From NCBI GenBank assembly GCA_040752275.1, contig JBFMFH010000111.1:62001-126000 (forward strand): DNA of 64,000 nt, read 5' to 3'. Both the position numbers and the translations under genes were made by a program. Each line of letters begins with the position of its first letter. Position 1 is the stretch's first letter. The notes beneath the pieces are model-generated. The model did not search any database. It had not been told where the DNA came from and was given only the letters and a program-made list of their open reading frames with translations. Below are positions 50,187 to 59,712 of this stretch, piece after piece. This DNA is from JBFMFH01 sp040752275 (GTDB lineage Bacteria; Acidobacteriota; Vicinamibacteria; Vicinamibacterales; JAKQTR01).

Positions 50187-53100
50187 ACGCCCCAAGGAAC
50201 ACGGTCGTCCAGCCCACCAGATCGAAGAGCGCGAGCAGGGTCAGCAGCCCCACTCCCACGATGTGCCAGTGCCTCTCTGGCCACCAGGTGCTCAGACCTA
50301 TCCACAGGAGCACGCTCAACGGCCCCAGCACGGGGAAGAGATAACGTCCCTGGGCCATGATGTGCCACAGGAAGTACGACCCGAAGATGCCCGCTACCTG
50401 GACGGCGGCGAGCGCCGTCGCAACCAGCAGGATCGGCCTGCGCGCACGATCTCGAAAGAGGCCGAAGACGACGCCGGCGCACGCAACGACGACGAGCGTG
50501 TTCATCGCGTTGAGCCAGGGGCGGGGGGCAGGGAATCTCAACCACCCCGCGATCAGCCACGAAGAATCCACCAGCGCCTTCAGGAAGCGCAGTAGAAACT
50601 CCAGCGACAAGTCCAGCCCTGCTCCAACGGGCAACACCGCCGCTCTCACTGCCGCTTCCACTCGATCGACCTCATCGGGGGCGAGGAGCCAGACCGCTGC
50701 CGGAATCCCCATCGCAACGAGCACCGCGGCGCTGACAGAGAGCGCGCGGATCACCGATCGACGTCCCGCGACGACCACTGCGATGAGGGACACGATGGCA
50801 GCCATCGGTAGGTGGAGGGCCCCTATGCGCCGCAGTCCCGAGCTGAGCACTGCAGCCATCCACACACCAGCCACAGATGAGAACGACTGTTGCTGGCCCA
50901 GAAGGCGCGCCGCCTGCCACCAGAGGAAGGCACCGCAGAGGTTCACGAAGGCGTCTGGCCCTGCCGTCGTTGACACGATCAAGAACTGCGGCAATAGCGC
51001 GAGCATGCCAGTCACGACCAGTGCGGACACCGGCTCGAGACATGCCTCCGCGGCCATCCAGCAACAGTAGACCGTCAACGCCCCGGCGATGGCTGAACAG
51101 ATGCGCAGCAGCAGCAGTGCGCCTTCAGCGTCCACAGGCCCGATCCAGCCGAGCACCGCGCCCAGGACAAGATAGTACAGTCGTCCTCCACCGTGTTCCA
51201 CCGACTTGACGACGCTGTCGCTCTCCTTGTCCGAGAATCCAGACGGCAGTGGGTTGGGAGTCGATCGGCTGTAGTACTGCCACCACCCATGCTTGGCCAT
51301 GGAGCGGATGATATCGCGCTGTGCGCCGGCTGCCGCGGCCGGGCTCGAGACCGAGGACTGCGTGAGGACCGCCGCGACGTGCTGCGGCTCGTCGGGATTC
51401 TGCCACGGAGGGATCACGGCGAGGGAGAGCAGCTCCCTGCAGAGGAAAATGATGAAGACGAGCGTGGCGGGACTCCGGAGCAGCGTCCTCAGTCGGCCTC
51501 GCCAGTATTCGTTCGTGCGGGCGGGACGGTCTCTGTCGACCTCAACAACCTCCCGCCGCAATTCGGGCCGCATCGAGGATGAGCCGGCAGATCGCGTCGC
51601 CGTGGTCTGTGTCCTGGCCCTTCCGACTGCGCCTCCCGTGCCCGGCTCGAGCGGCATCTTCCCAGCCATCTCGTGCGGTGACGCGAGGAGTTCATCGTAC
51701 AGACCGGCAGCGTCCCGCAATAGCCGGTCCATGTGGAATCGGGAGAGCACCGCCGCCCTGGCACGCTCGCCCATGCTGCGTCGTCGGTCAGGTGACGCGG
51801 CCAGGTCCAGGACGGCGTTCGCGAGCGCAGGCGCCGATCCGAAGGCCGCGAGCGCGCCGACCTCAGCGCTCGTGATCACGTCTCCAACGCCGCCGACATC
51901 GGTGCTGACGCCAACGACGCCTGACGCCATGGCTTCGATGAGCGCGACCGGCGTCCCTTCATTGCGCGACGTGAGCACGAACACGTCCGTTGCGCCGTAG
52001 ATCGTCGTCAGGTCGGAGCGCCAACCAAGGAATCTCACCCGCTCGCCCAGCTTGAGTTCGCGAGCGAGGGTCTCAAGGCGCTCGCGAAGTTCTCCGTCGC
52101 CGGCAATGAGGAACAGCATGTCCGGCCGGTGGGTGGCGACGAAGGCCGCCATTTCCAAGAAGAGGTCGTGCTGTTTGATCTCCGTGAGCCTGCCGACCGT
52201 CGTGACGACGAGCATGCCCTCGGGAATGCCGAGGGCAAGCCTCGCACGCCCGCGTGCCTCGTCGTCGATCGCCGCGAAGGGAGAGAGATCGAAACCGAGG
52301 GGAATCACGCGAACCTGGCCGGGACGAGCGATGCGGTACGTCTGCAGGTCTTCCTCCACGCGCGGGGAGATTGCGACCAGCGCGTCGGTGCGCCCGGCAA
52401 GCCACCGCTCGATGGCAATGAAGACGCTCGTCGAGGCGCTGCCGAAGTAGCCCTCGAACACGTGCCCGTGGTACGTGTGGACCAGCCTGGCCGCCTTGAG
52501 TCGGCCGAACGTCTCGTTGTAGGCAACGGCTGCAAGCCGGCCGATCGCCCCGGCCTTCGCCGTGTGCGTGTGCACGATGTCGGGACGGAACCGGCACATG
52601 GCGCGGAAGATCTGCCAGGCCCCGCGCAGATCCTGGAGAGGGGACACCGCCCGCCCCATCGTGGGGACGGCCTCCGCTCTGGCGTCCGGCGCGAGGAGAT
52701 ACCGCATGTCGCCTTCTCCCGGCGACAGGCGGCCGTGCATCAGAAGCGTGTCGTAGCCGAAGGGTCCCAGCCGCTGAGACAGGCTGGCCGCCTGGATGGC
52801 GGGCCCGCCGATGTTCAGTCTGGTGATGACGCGGATGACCCGGCGATTGCTCTTCGTCTGCGCTACGCCGTGCTCCTCACCCGCACGTGTGGCTCCGGAG
52901 CGGACGCGACGGCCGACGACCCGGCTCGTCAACCGGAACGACTCACGAGATCCCTTGAGCAGGAGGAACAGGAGAACGGCGTACACGAGGAACGCCGACC
53001 GCGGATAGTCGCTGGACCTCAATACGTACAGGACTGCCAGGTGCGCAGCCACGACGCCGAGCAGGACCGCCTTGCCAAATGTGGTGGCGTCGGCCTGTGC

Positions 53101-54387
53101 GAACAGCCCGTCTCTGCCGCGATAGGTGCCGGCGGCGAACAGCGCCACCACCTGGGCAGCCAGCACGAGCGGAAGGGACGTGAGGAAATAGCGAAACATC
53201 CCCAGGAACTGCGGATCTGGGTACCTCAGGCGGTACGCGAGATAGTACGCGCCGAGCACCAGGCAGGCGTCGAACAGCACCTCCACGGCACGGTACTTGT
53301 AGAACGCCTCCGTCGCGAACGGCGTGATGCGTCGCTGGCTTCGCGGAATGCTGGGCTCGTCCCGCACGCCGAGGCCGGAGAGCACCGCCGCGACAATCGC
53401 CGTGACGATCGACGCCGCAGCAACGACGTGTGCCGCGCAGCTCGCGGCGAACAGCCGGACCCACACGACGACCGCCATCACGAAGGCACCTAACAACCAG
53501 AGCACCAGCACCGCTTCCCGCCGGGACGGCGTGATGCCGAGAACCCGGTGCGGCGCTCGCTCGCGCTGGGCCGCCGGGAGGCGTCCGACGCTGGCCCTCC
53601 AGAATGTGTGCAGCCCGGAGTCGACCACGGGGATCAGGAGCACGGCGAGGATGGGCAGCAGCACCACCGGGAGGAGGTGCAGCCGGCCACCCGCCGGGTT
53701 CGGCAGTCCCTCCGGCGACGCTCCGGGCTCCAGCACGAGCACGGCGAGATTCAGGCCGAGGAATAGCCCTCCGCTGTCGCCCAGGAAGATCGAGGCAGGG
53801 TGGGTGTTGTAGACCAGGAGACCCGCCACGGCGCCCAGCAGGATTGCGGCGTGACGCAAGGTCACGAAGTCCCGCGTTCCCGGGCTCGCAGCGGACAGCA
53901 GGATCATCGTCCCCGCACACACGGAGAACGTGACGCCTCCGCAGAGACCGTCCATGCTGTCCAGCCTGTTCACGGCATTGGTCACGCCGATGATCCAGAG
54001 GACGGTCAGGAAACTGTCGAACGTCACGGAGTGCGTCAGCTCCAGACGGTATTGGAAGAGCAGGAAAACCGATGCCAGCGCCACCTGGGCCGCGAGCTTT
54101 GTCGTCGGCTGCAGACCGAGGGTGTCGTCCGCCAGGCCGACCAGGAAGATCAGGAGGCCGCAGGCGAGCACCGCAGGCTGGCTGCCGGGGCCATTGAACA
54201 TGGCGGAGCACGCGAGAACCGCGATGGCCACACCCACGCCGCCAAACAGCGCGGTCGGGGGACGCATCCCGCGGTCGTCAGGATGCTCGACGACAGTGCC
54301 GAGCTCCCTGGCAACCGCCCGCACGAGGGGCATGAGCGCCATCGAAGCGCCGAAGGAGACCAGGAAGGGCATGAGCCAAGTTGGCAT
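50179..54387 (-). CDS. Four-part fusion: WecA-type transferase + CapD-like membrane domain + GT4 + DUF2142 membrane domain
   Basis: This 1402-residue protein starts with ATG at 54387 (MPTWLMPFLVSFG). Residues 1 to about 345 are a polytopic PNPT-family sugar-1-phosphate transferase: VGLADDTLGL (Asp pair at 87-88), NAVNRLDSMDGL (about 137-148) and FLGDSGG, with the later His-rich motif reduced to PHRVLG. About 355-490 is a helical region like the N-terminus of CapD/FlaA1 (FYKYRAVEVLFDACLV). About 515-895 is a GT4 transferase (TRLNIGGPAIQAASL, HTHTAKAG, GRLTEIKQHDLFLEMA, VFVLTSRNEGTPVALIEAM). About 945-1402 is a DUF2142-like polytopic part (PPWQNPDEPQH). It would start the glycan on undecaprenyl phosphate and add the second sugar in one chain. 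The frame is uninterrupted. Confidence 0.83.
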   Translation of the reverse strand: MPTWLMPFLVSFGASMALMPLVRAVARELGTVVEHPDDRGMRPPTALFGGVGVAIAVLACSAMFNGPGSQPAVLACGLLIFLVGLADDTLGLQPTTKLAAQVALASVFLLFQYRLELTHSVTFDSFLTVLWIIGVTNAVNRLDSMDGLCGGVTFSVCAGTMILLSAASPGTRDFVTLRHAAILLGAVAGLLVYNTHPASIFLGDSGGLFLGLNLAVLVLEPGASPEGLPNPAGGRLHLLPVVLLPILAVLLIPVVDSGLHTFWRASVGRLPAAQRERAPHRVLGITPSRREAVLVLWLLGAFVMAVVVWVRLFAASCAAHVVAAASIVTAIVAAVLSGLGVRDEPSIPRSQRRITPFATEAFYKYRAVEVLFDACLVLGAYYLAYRLRYPDPQFLGMFRYFLTSLPLVLAAQVVALFAAGTYRGRDGLFAQADATTFGKAVLLGVVAAHLAVLYVLRSSDYPRSAFLVYAVLLFLLLKGSRESFRLTSRVVGRRVRSGATRAGEEHGVAQTKSNRRVIRVITRLNIGGPAIQAASLSQRLGPFGYDTLLMHGRLSPGEGDMRYLLAPDARAEAVPTMGRAVSPLQDLRGAWQIFRAMCRFRPDIVHTHTAKAGAIGRLAAVAYNETFGRLKAARLVHTYHGHVFEGYFGSASTSVFIAIERWLAGRTDALVAISPRVEEDLQTYRIARPGQVRVIPLGFDLSPFAAIDDEARGRARLALGIPEGMLVVTTVGRLTEIKQHDLFLEMAAFVATHRPDMLFLIAGDGELRERLETLARELKLGERVRFLGWRSDLTTIYGATDVFVLTSRNEGTPVALIEAMASGVVGVSTDVGGVGDVITSAEVGALAAFGSAPALANAVLDLAASPDRRRSMGERARAAVLSRFHMDRLLRDAAGLYDELLASPHEMAGKMPLEPGTGGAVGRARTQTTATRSAGSSSMRPELRREVVEVDRDRPARTNEYWRGRLRTLLRSPATLVFIIFLCRELLSLAVIPPWQNPDEPQHVAAVLTQSSVSSPAAAAGAQRDIIRSMAKHGWWQYYSRSTPNPLPSGFSDKESDSVVKSVEHGGGRLYYLVLGAVLGWIGPVDAEGALLLLRICSAIAGALTVYCCWMAAEACLEPVSALVVTGMLALLPQFLIVSTTAGPDAFVNLCGAFLWWQAARLLGQQQSFSSVAGVWMAAVLSSGLRRIGALHLPMAAIVSLIAVVVAGRRSVIRALSVSAAVLVAMGIPAAVWLLAPDEVDRVEAAVRAAVLPVGAGLDLSLEFLLRFLKALVDSSWLIAGWLRFPAPRPWLNAMNTLVVVACAGVVFGLFRDRARRPILLVATALAAVQVAGIFGSYFLWHIMAQGRYLFPVLGPLSVLLWIGLSTWWPERHWHIVGVGLLTLLALFDLVGWTTVFLGAYA

Positions 54388-54404
54388 GGGCGTCGTGCCT
54401 GTGA

Positions 54405-55136
54405 CTATCGTCGGAAGAAGAGCCTCGCGAGCTCCTGGCGCAGCCTGGGCCACACCCGCTGGGACTCCATTCGACGAAAGACGGGACTCACTTCGTGGAG
54501 GCGATGGAAGTGCTCGGCGTATGGCACGTCGTCGATCATGATCCCGGCGCCGGCATCGTGGATGATGCCCGGGTCAGCCACGAGGTCGTCGATGCTCGCC
54601 AGTCTCCCTGACCGAGCCCGGAACACGATCCGGTTGGTGATGTCGAGCACCACGACCCGGTCGTCCAGCCGGACGAGCGTCAATTGCACCGCCAGCCGCT
54701 TCGGGTTCTTGCCGACGCCGACGACGGTGGCCGGCATGCCATCGTAGCTTGCGAGCGCCGCCAGGGCCTCTGCGCGTTGGTCGGGCGCCCCGTAGTGACG
54801 CACGAAGATGTGAAACACGTGGTCGTCGATCACCGGGAGACCCGGTGGCACCGGATGGATGTTCGCCGTGACCCAGTCGTACATGCGCAGAAGACGCTGT
54901 TCCGGGAGTTCGGCTTCGCCGGCAACCTCGCGGGTCAGGCGTCGCATCTGGAGGTCCCGATCGATGAAGTCGATCATCTTCTCGCCGAGCGTCAACCGCT
55001 TCACCGTGACACGGTAGTCGACCCCGACCGCCGTCGTCACCGGCCAGCAGGCGATCAAGGCCAGGGCGACCGGGACGGCCGCCATCGCCGTCCGCCACAG
55101 GACTCGCCGCCGCCGATCGGAGAGCTTCGGCCCCAT
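54405..55136 (-). CDS. Transglutaminase-like fold protein, probably catalytically inactive
   Basis: This 243-residue protein has an N-terminal signal-anchor helix (AMAAVPVALALIACW) and then a domain with RMYDWVTANIHPV, DDHVFHIFVRHYGAPDQRAEALAALASYDGMPATVV and VVLDITNRIVF, which follows the transglutaminase-like pattern. The position where the catalytic Cys is expected (GxC before the helix) reads GAPDQ, so the thiol is absent. It would lie on the periplasmic face. It sits between the O-antigen ligase/polymerase gene (6 bp) and the four-part fusion (17 bp). A structural or binding role in polymer assembly is possible. Confidence 0.55.
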   Translation of the reverse strand: MGPKLSDRRRRVLWRTAMAAVPVALALIACWPVTTAVGVDYRVTVKRLTLGEKMIDFIDRDLQMRRLTREVAGEAELPEQRLLRMYDWVTANIHPVPPGLPVIDDHVFHIFVRHYGAPDQRAEALAALASYDGMPATVVGVGKNPKRLAVQLTLVRLDDRVVVLDITNRIVFRARSGRLASIDDLVADPGIIHDAGAGIMIDDVPYAEHFHRLHEVSPVFRRMESQRVWPRLRQELARLFFRR

Positions 55137-55142
55137 CTCGCC

Positions 55143-56450
55143 CTACTTCGTGCTGCGCAATACGGCGAACGCCAGCCACACGAACCGGAAGTTCATGGCA
55201 TCGACATTCACGCTGTTGGCGAGCACGCCCACCAGGCCCGCGGTGAACGCTGCGAGGACATCGTCTCGCGATGTTCGCCCCCTCGCGACGTGACGAGCAT
55301 AGCCCAGGAACCCGACCCACAGCGCCGCCAGCCCGGCAGTACCAACCAGCCCCGTCTCGGCCAGCCGCCCCAGCCAGGTCGAATGGGGATCGGTGGCGCG
55401 ATAGTCACTTGACATCCGTCCCTGCTCGACCGCGCGACCGGTCTCTCCGTGGAAGGCGGCGAGTCCGACTCCGGTCCACGGCTCGCGCTGCCACGCCTCG
55501 AACGCCAGTTGCTTGAGGAACCAGTAGCTCATGACGTTGTACGCCACCTCGATCCTCACGCTGGGCACGCCGGGCCGGCCGTCGTCGACCGCATACGGGT
55601 AGGGCCGTTGCTCCACGCTCAGGTTCCGGGAGGTGGTCATCTCCACGTCCCGCACGGCAAAGACGAGGAGCACGTTGACCGCGGCAACGAGCACGATCGA
55701 CGACGCCAGCAGTGTGACGGCCAACAGCCGCCGGCGGCGCTGCCACACCCGCGGCACGATGAGCGCGAACGCCAGCGCTGCTCCCGCGGCCCCGTGTGCG
55801 ATGGAGAAACACGAGGCTCCCAGAACCGCGGCGACGGCGCCCATCCACAGCATGCGCTCCCGCGCCGTCGTTGCTCCGTGGGCCTGGATCACCACCAGCG
55901 GCGTCGCGAAGGCCAGGAAGTTGACCAGGTACTCGGGCGACGGGAAGGTACAGTAAAGCCGGTACACCCGGCCGACGTACGGAAGGGGCATGACGACACC
56001 CAGCCGAGGGATCGCAACGCCTGTCAGGAAGAAGATCGCCACCGCAAGAAGACCGACTCCCGCCACCGTTGCCGCAACGGCTGCCAGCCAGCGCGCGACC
56101 TGAGATGGCGTGAGGAACTGCGCCACGAGCACAGCGACGAGGCCGTACACGACGGCCAGGTACGCCTGCTTCGTGAGCCCGATCACACTGGACCCCGGCA
56201 CGGTGGAGGTCGCGAGGGACGGCACGGCAGAGCAGAGATAGGCGATCACGAGCACGTCGAGGAACGACAGCCGGAACGGCGGCCTCGCAAGGATCGCGAG
56301 CACGAGCAGCGCCGCGAATAGAACGTCGCACCACTGCATGTTCCACGGCAACGGCGACCAGAAAACGACCGACAAGCAGATGTACGACAGAACCAGGGCC
56401 GCAGCCGCTCGGCCGATGAAGGGCACGGCCTGGGTGCGATCCTCGTTCAC
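55143..56450 (-). CDS. O-antigen ligase/polymerase (WaaL/Wzy-like) membrane protein
   Basis: The protein has 435 residues. GTG at 56450 overlaps the methyltransferase stop as GTGA; the open frame upstream is rejected. It has eleven or so membrane helices, a long periplasmic loop (about 265-350) and, after it, DPHSTWLGRLAETGLVG (354-370), the conserved His-containing start of the last part in O-antigen ligase/Wzy-C proteins. Such enzymes join or polymerise undecaprenyl-linked glycan on the periplasmic face. This is the only ligase/polymerase-like gene seen in the window. Ligase versus polymerase cannot be told from sequence. Confidence 0.85.
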   Translation of the reverse strand: MNEDRTQAVPFIGRAAAALVLSYICLSVVFWSPLPWNMQWCDVLFAALLVLAILARPPFRLSFLDVLVIAYLCSAVPSLATSTVPGSSVIGLTKQAYLAVVYGLVAVLVAQFLTPSQVARWLAAVAATVAGVGLLAVAIFFLTGVAIPRLGVVMPLPYVGRVYRLYCTFPSPEYLVNFLAFATPLVVIQAHGATTARERMLWMGAVAAVLGASCFSIAHGAAGAALAFALIVPRVWQRRRRLLAVTLLASSIVLVAAVNVLLVFAVRDVEMTTSRNLSVEQRPYPYAVDDGRPGVPSVRIEVAYNVMSYWFLKQLAFEAWQREPWTGVGLAAFHGETGRAVEQGRMSSDYRATDPHSTWLGRLAETGLVGTAGLAALWVGFLGYARHVARGRTSRDDVLAAFTAGLVGVLANSVNVDAMNFRFVWLAFAVLRSTK

Positions 56451-57142
56451 TTGGTCGCCTTCACGGCCATGTTCAACATCACCGGACCGATAACGCGACC
56501 CAGGCGGTCGAGCCTGCGCAGCACCGGCCAGGTCGGCCGCACGACGGGAGGAAAGAGGTGGAACCCGTCCATCCTCACAATCCGCAGGCCCTGCGCTTTC
56601 AGAGCGTGCCGGAGCTGCCACCACCACACCCAGTTCTCCAGACCCTCGTACGGCCGGAGCTTGAAGACCTCGGCCACGGTTGCCGACCATCGCCAGATCC
56701 TGTTCGGCACGGTCAGCACCAGCGTTCCGCCGATCCTCAGCACGCGGCACATCTCGCGGACCGCCAGCAGCGGATCCTGCGTGTGCTCGATGCACTCCGA
56801 GGACACGACGATATCGAAGGCCTCTCGTGAAAACGGCAGACGACACGCGTCTCCGGCAATGAGGGTCGCGTAGGACTTCTCGCGGGTCTTCTCAAGCAAC
56901 CGGATGCTCACGTCGAGGCCAGTCACGTGTGCCTGGCGGGCTGTCGCGCGCGCGGCGAACCATCCTGTGCCGCAACCGATGTCCAGCAGCGTTTGGCCGG
57001 ACAGCGCATGCCCACCCAGGTACTCATCGAACACCAGAGCCAGCCGGCGATCGCGATCGTACGGGTTCATCACCGCATCGAAGCGGTCGGCAATGGTGTC
57101 GTAGAACAGTTCCTTGGCCGGCCTCGGCTGGATCGCGCCCAT
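56447..57142 (-). CDS. Class I SAM-dependent methyltransferase
   Basis: The protein has 231 residues from ATG at 57142 (MGAIQPRPAKELFYD); a 31-codon extension is rejected because the next stop lies there. The SAM loop is LLDIGCGTGWFAARA, then GLDVSIRLLEKTR, AGDACRLPF and VVSSECIEHTQDPL. The C-terminal part is hydrophobic (WVWWWQLRHALKA, PTWPVLRRLDRLGRV), as in methyltransferases that act on lipid-linked intermediates. It overlaps the ligase gene by 4 bp and lies 1 bp after the SDR gene. Confidence 0.87.
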   Translation of the reverse strand: MGAIQPRPAKELFYDTIADRFDAVMNPYDRDRRLALVFDEYLGGHALSGQTLLDIGCGTGWFAARATARQAHVTGLDVSIRLLEKTREKSYATLIAGDACRLPFSREAFDIVVSSECIEHTQDPLLAVREMCRVLRIGGTLVLTVPNRIWRWSATVAEVFKLRPYEGLENWVWWWQLRHALKAQGLRIVRMDGFHLFPPVVRPTWPVLRRLDRLGRVIGPVMLNMAVKATK

Positions 57143-57143
57143 G

Positions 57144-58001
57144 TCAGACCGCGCCCCGTGTGCGCGGCCACGCCGCGCAGGTCGCGGCGAGTCCCGCTTC
57201 CAACGCTGTCGCCGGTTCCCAGCCGAGTTCGACACGCGCGCGGAGGGTGTCGGCGACCGAGTACGGAGCGCCCGCGGACAGGTGATCGGGCGGCGTGACC
57301 CACTCGGCGGAGATCCCGAGCAGCGCGGCGATCATCGCGACCAGGTCCGCCATTCGTGTCCCCTTCCCCGTTCCGATGTTGAACACTCGGAACGTGCCAC
57401 ACGGGTGGATCGCCGCCGCGACGAACGCATGCGCCACGTCATCGACGAAGACGAAATCCCGCACCGCTTCAGGTGACCGCAGGATCGGCGTGCGTCCCGA
57501 CACAAGAGCACCGATGATGTCCGGGACGACGTAGGGCGGGCGTTGGCCAGGCCCGTACACGTTGAACAGGCGGAGGACCGCGCACTCGATGCCGGATTGC
57601 GTCGAGGCTTCCCCACACCGCTCCTCGGCCGCCAGCTTGCTCGTGGCGTAGATGGACTCGGGCGACGTCGGCGCATCTTCCTTCAGGGGCCCCGTAACGG
57701 CCGGCCGGTAGACGCCGGCCGTGGAGGCAAAGAGACACCTCGCACGTGCGCGCCGGCAGTAGTCGAGCACGGCCGTGACCGCCGAGACCTCGCCCTCCCG
57801 TGCAGCCGACACCTCTTGGGCGAGCGGCCCGTGTCGCGCGCCGGATGCCAGGTGGATGACTACGTCAGCGGGATCGGTGCAGCGAGTTAGTGTCTCGGCA
57901 GGCGCTGCCCACGCCCGCACATCGTGCCCGAGGGCCCAGAGGATCCGCGTGACCGGACGCCCGATGAACCCGTGGGCGCCCGTGACCAGGACTCGGAGCA
58001 C
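57144..58001 (-). CDS. NAD-dependent sugar epimerase/dehydratase (extended SDR)
   Basis: The protein has 285 residues from GTG at 58001 (VLRVLVTGAHGFIG), 5 bp after the neighbour stop. It has VTGAHGFIGRPV (Rossmann loop), IHLASGARHG, ASTAGVYRP, catalytic YATSKLAAEE (YxxxK), RLFNVYGPGQRPPYVV and DFVFVDDVAHAF. It is shorter than a typical UDP-sugar 4-epimerase. Likely partner of the next SDR in making one NDP-sugar, perhaps a deoxy- or heptose type given the heptose-kinase-like gene in the same unit; this is inference. Confidence 0.87.
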   Translation of the reverse strand: MLRVLVTGAHGFIGRPVTRILWALGHDVRAWAAPAETLTRCTDPADVVIHLASGARHGPLAQEVSAAREGEVSAVTAVLDYCRRARARCLFASTAGVYRPAVTGPLKEDAPTSPESIYATSKLAAEERCGEASTQSGIECAVLRLFNVYGPGQRPPYVVPDIIGALVSGRTPILRSPEAVRDFVFVDDVAHAFVAAAIHPCGTFRVFNIGTGKGTRMADLVAMIAALLGISAEWVTPPDHLSAGAPYSVADTLRARVELGWEPATALEAGLAATCAAWPRTRGAV

Positions 58002-58006
58002 GACGA

Positions 58007-59002
58007 TTAGCGTCCGACACCCAGCCCAAGCCGCCACAAGGCCGAGTCAGGCGAGTGCAGCACGTCCAGGTAGTCTCTGTACCAGGCGATCGTGCGCCCG
58101 AGGCCCGTGTCGAGGTCGGTCCTTGGTGCCCAACTAAGCACCTGACGGGCTTTCGTGCTGTCCGCGCACATCCGGGGAATCTCGCCATCCCGGTCGGGGA
58201 GGCCACCGACCCGGATCGTCGTGGTGCTGCCGCAGAGATCGCGGATGCGGTGCACCAGGTCCCGAATCGAGATTTCCTCCCCGGATCCGACGTTGAAGGT
58301 CTGGCCTTCGATGCCCGCCATCGTCCCCACGGCCACAAACGCGTCCACGAGGTTCTCGACGTAGTTGAAGTCGCGGGTCTGCGTGGCGCTCGTCGTGACC
58401 AGTTCGTCCCCGCGGAGACACGTGATGATGGTCTCGGCCACGACTGCCCGCGCACTCTGGTAGGGCCCGAAGGCATTGAACGGTCTCAGGACGACGACCG
58501 GCCGGCGAAGCGAACGCCACTTCAACCTGGCGAACAGCTCCCCGCCATACTTGCCCACCGCGTACGGCGACAGCGGGGCTGGAGTCATCTCCTCATGAAA
58601 CGGCACGTTCGTCTGGTACCCGTACACTTCGGACGTCGACACGTAGACGAAGCGTTCGTAGTCCTCATAGGCTTCGAGGAGATTCGCCGAGCCCTTCGCG
58701 TTCGAATCGAGGGCCTCGGCCACGTGCAGGAAGCTGTCGCCGACGTGGTTGTAGGCCGCCAGATGATAGATGAGCTCCGGCGCCAGTGTCCGGATCTGGT
58801 TCAATGAATCGGGGTTTCTGAGGTCGGCTTCGAGCGTCCGTACGTCTCGCCAGACTGGAGCCAGGCGGATCGCGTCGACCACTGAGTTGTACTTCAGCTG
58901 GACGGTGACGTCGGCCCTTTCTGCAAGCAGCCGCCTCACAAGGTGCGACCCGATGAAGCCGGCCCCACCCGTGACGAGCACCCGTTTCCTGCGAAGGCTC
59001 AT
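58007..59002 (-). CDS. NAD(P)-dependent sugar 4,6-dehydratase-like SDR
   Basis: This 331-residue protein starts with ATG at 59002 in a 4-bp overlap. It has VTGGAGFIGSHLV, HLAAYNHVGDSF, VSTSEVYGYQ (Thr-Ser-Glu, the TSEVYG typical of GDP-mannose and dTDP-glucose 4,6-dehydratases), catalytic YAVGKYGGE (YxxxK), RPFNAFGPYQSARAV and TRDFNYVENLVDAF. It follows the nucleotidyltransferase gene, so it probably acts on the NDP-sugar which that enzyme makes. The exact base and sugar are unknown. Confidence 0.88.
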   Translation of the reverse strand: MSLRRKRVLVTGGAGFIGSHLVRRLLAERADVTVQLKYNSVVDAIRLAPVWRDVRTLEADLRNPDSLNQIRTLAPELIYHLAAYNHVGDSFLHVAEALDSNAKGSANLLEAYEDYERFVYVSTSEVYGYQTNVPFHEEMTPAPLSPYAVGKYGGELFARLKWRSLRRPVVVLRPFNAFGPYQSARAVVAETIITCLRGDELVTTSATQTRDFNYVENLVDAFVAVGTMAGIEGQTFNVGSGEEISIRDLVHRIRDLCGSTTTIRVGGLPDRDGEIPRMCADSTKARQVLSWAPRTDLDTGLGRTIAWYRDYLDVLHSPDSALWRLGLGVGR

Positions 59003-59712
59003 AGGGGCTTTCGCTCCGTCTGCGTGAAGAACGAGACCATCTCGAGCTCGGCCTGATCCACGTCACGCTGGGTGTTGAACGTGATCTGTGGGCCCGCGTA
59101 CGGGTGGGCCCGAACGCGCCGCGCGGCAACCAGCCGCTGAATCAGGGTGACCAATCCCTCGCCGTCCGGCGCCCGCAGGAGGTCTTCATCGACGTGGTCG
59201 AGCACGGTCCGCTCGAGGAGCAGATGGCCGACGAAGTACGGCAGCACCGGCTTCTCGCGAAACGAGAGGAGCCAGTGATCGTGGTCGGTCTCGAGGAGTC
59301 CGAAGGGGCTTCGCACCTGCGCCACGGTCAGGGTCAGCGCCGCCTTGGATGCCAGATGCTCGGCGAGCATGTCCGGCAGCCGCACGTCGACCAGCGTGTC
59401 GCCGTACGCCACCCACGCCCGCTCACCCATCAGGTGCCTGACGCGGTGGAGGCGTTCCAGCATGCTCGCGTCCGCTCCGGCATCATCCCACTCGAAGGCC
59501 GCCTGCGGCAGGTGCTTCGTGCAGAAGTCGACGATCCTGTCACCAAGGTACCCGACGCACAGGACGAACTCCCGGTGGCCCTTCGCCAGGTATCCTTCTA
59601 CGATGTGCTGCAGGCAGGGCTTGCCGGCCAGCGGGATGAGTGCCTTGGGGATGTGGTCACCCATCACTCCCAGGCGCGTGCCCTTTCCGCCGCAGAGAAT
59701 GATGGTCTTCAA
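58999..59712 (-). CDS. Sugar-1-phosphate nucleotidyltransferase
   Basis: The protein has 237 residues. The start is TTG at 59712, overlapping the GT2 stop as TTGA; MKTIILCGGKGTRLG then matches the family. GGKGTRLG (8-15) is the nucleotide-binding loop, K23 of PKALIPL the likely catalytic Lys, and YGDTLVDVRLPDM the metal-binding Asp region. Relatives include HddC (heptose-1-phosphate guanylyltransferase), glucose-1-phosphate cytidylyltransferase and RmlA-like enzymes. With the GHMP heptose-type kinase upstream, the HddC role is favoured, but that is inference. The short length lacks the extra C-terminal domain of RmlA-like enzymes. Confidence 0.85.
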   Translation of the reverse strand: MKTIILCGGKGTRLGVMGDHIPKALIPLAGKPCLQHIVEGYLAKGHREFVLCVGYLGDRIVDFCTKHLPQAAFEWDDAGADASMLERLHRVRHLMGERAWVAYGDTLVDVRLPDMLAEHLASKAALTLTVAQVRSPFGLLETDHDHWLLSFREKPVLPYFVGHLLLERTVLDHVDEDLLRAPDGEGLVTLIQRLVAARRVRAHPYAGPQITFNTQRDVDQAELEMVSFFTQTERKPL

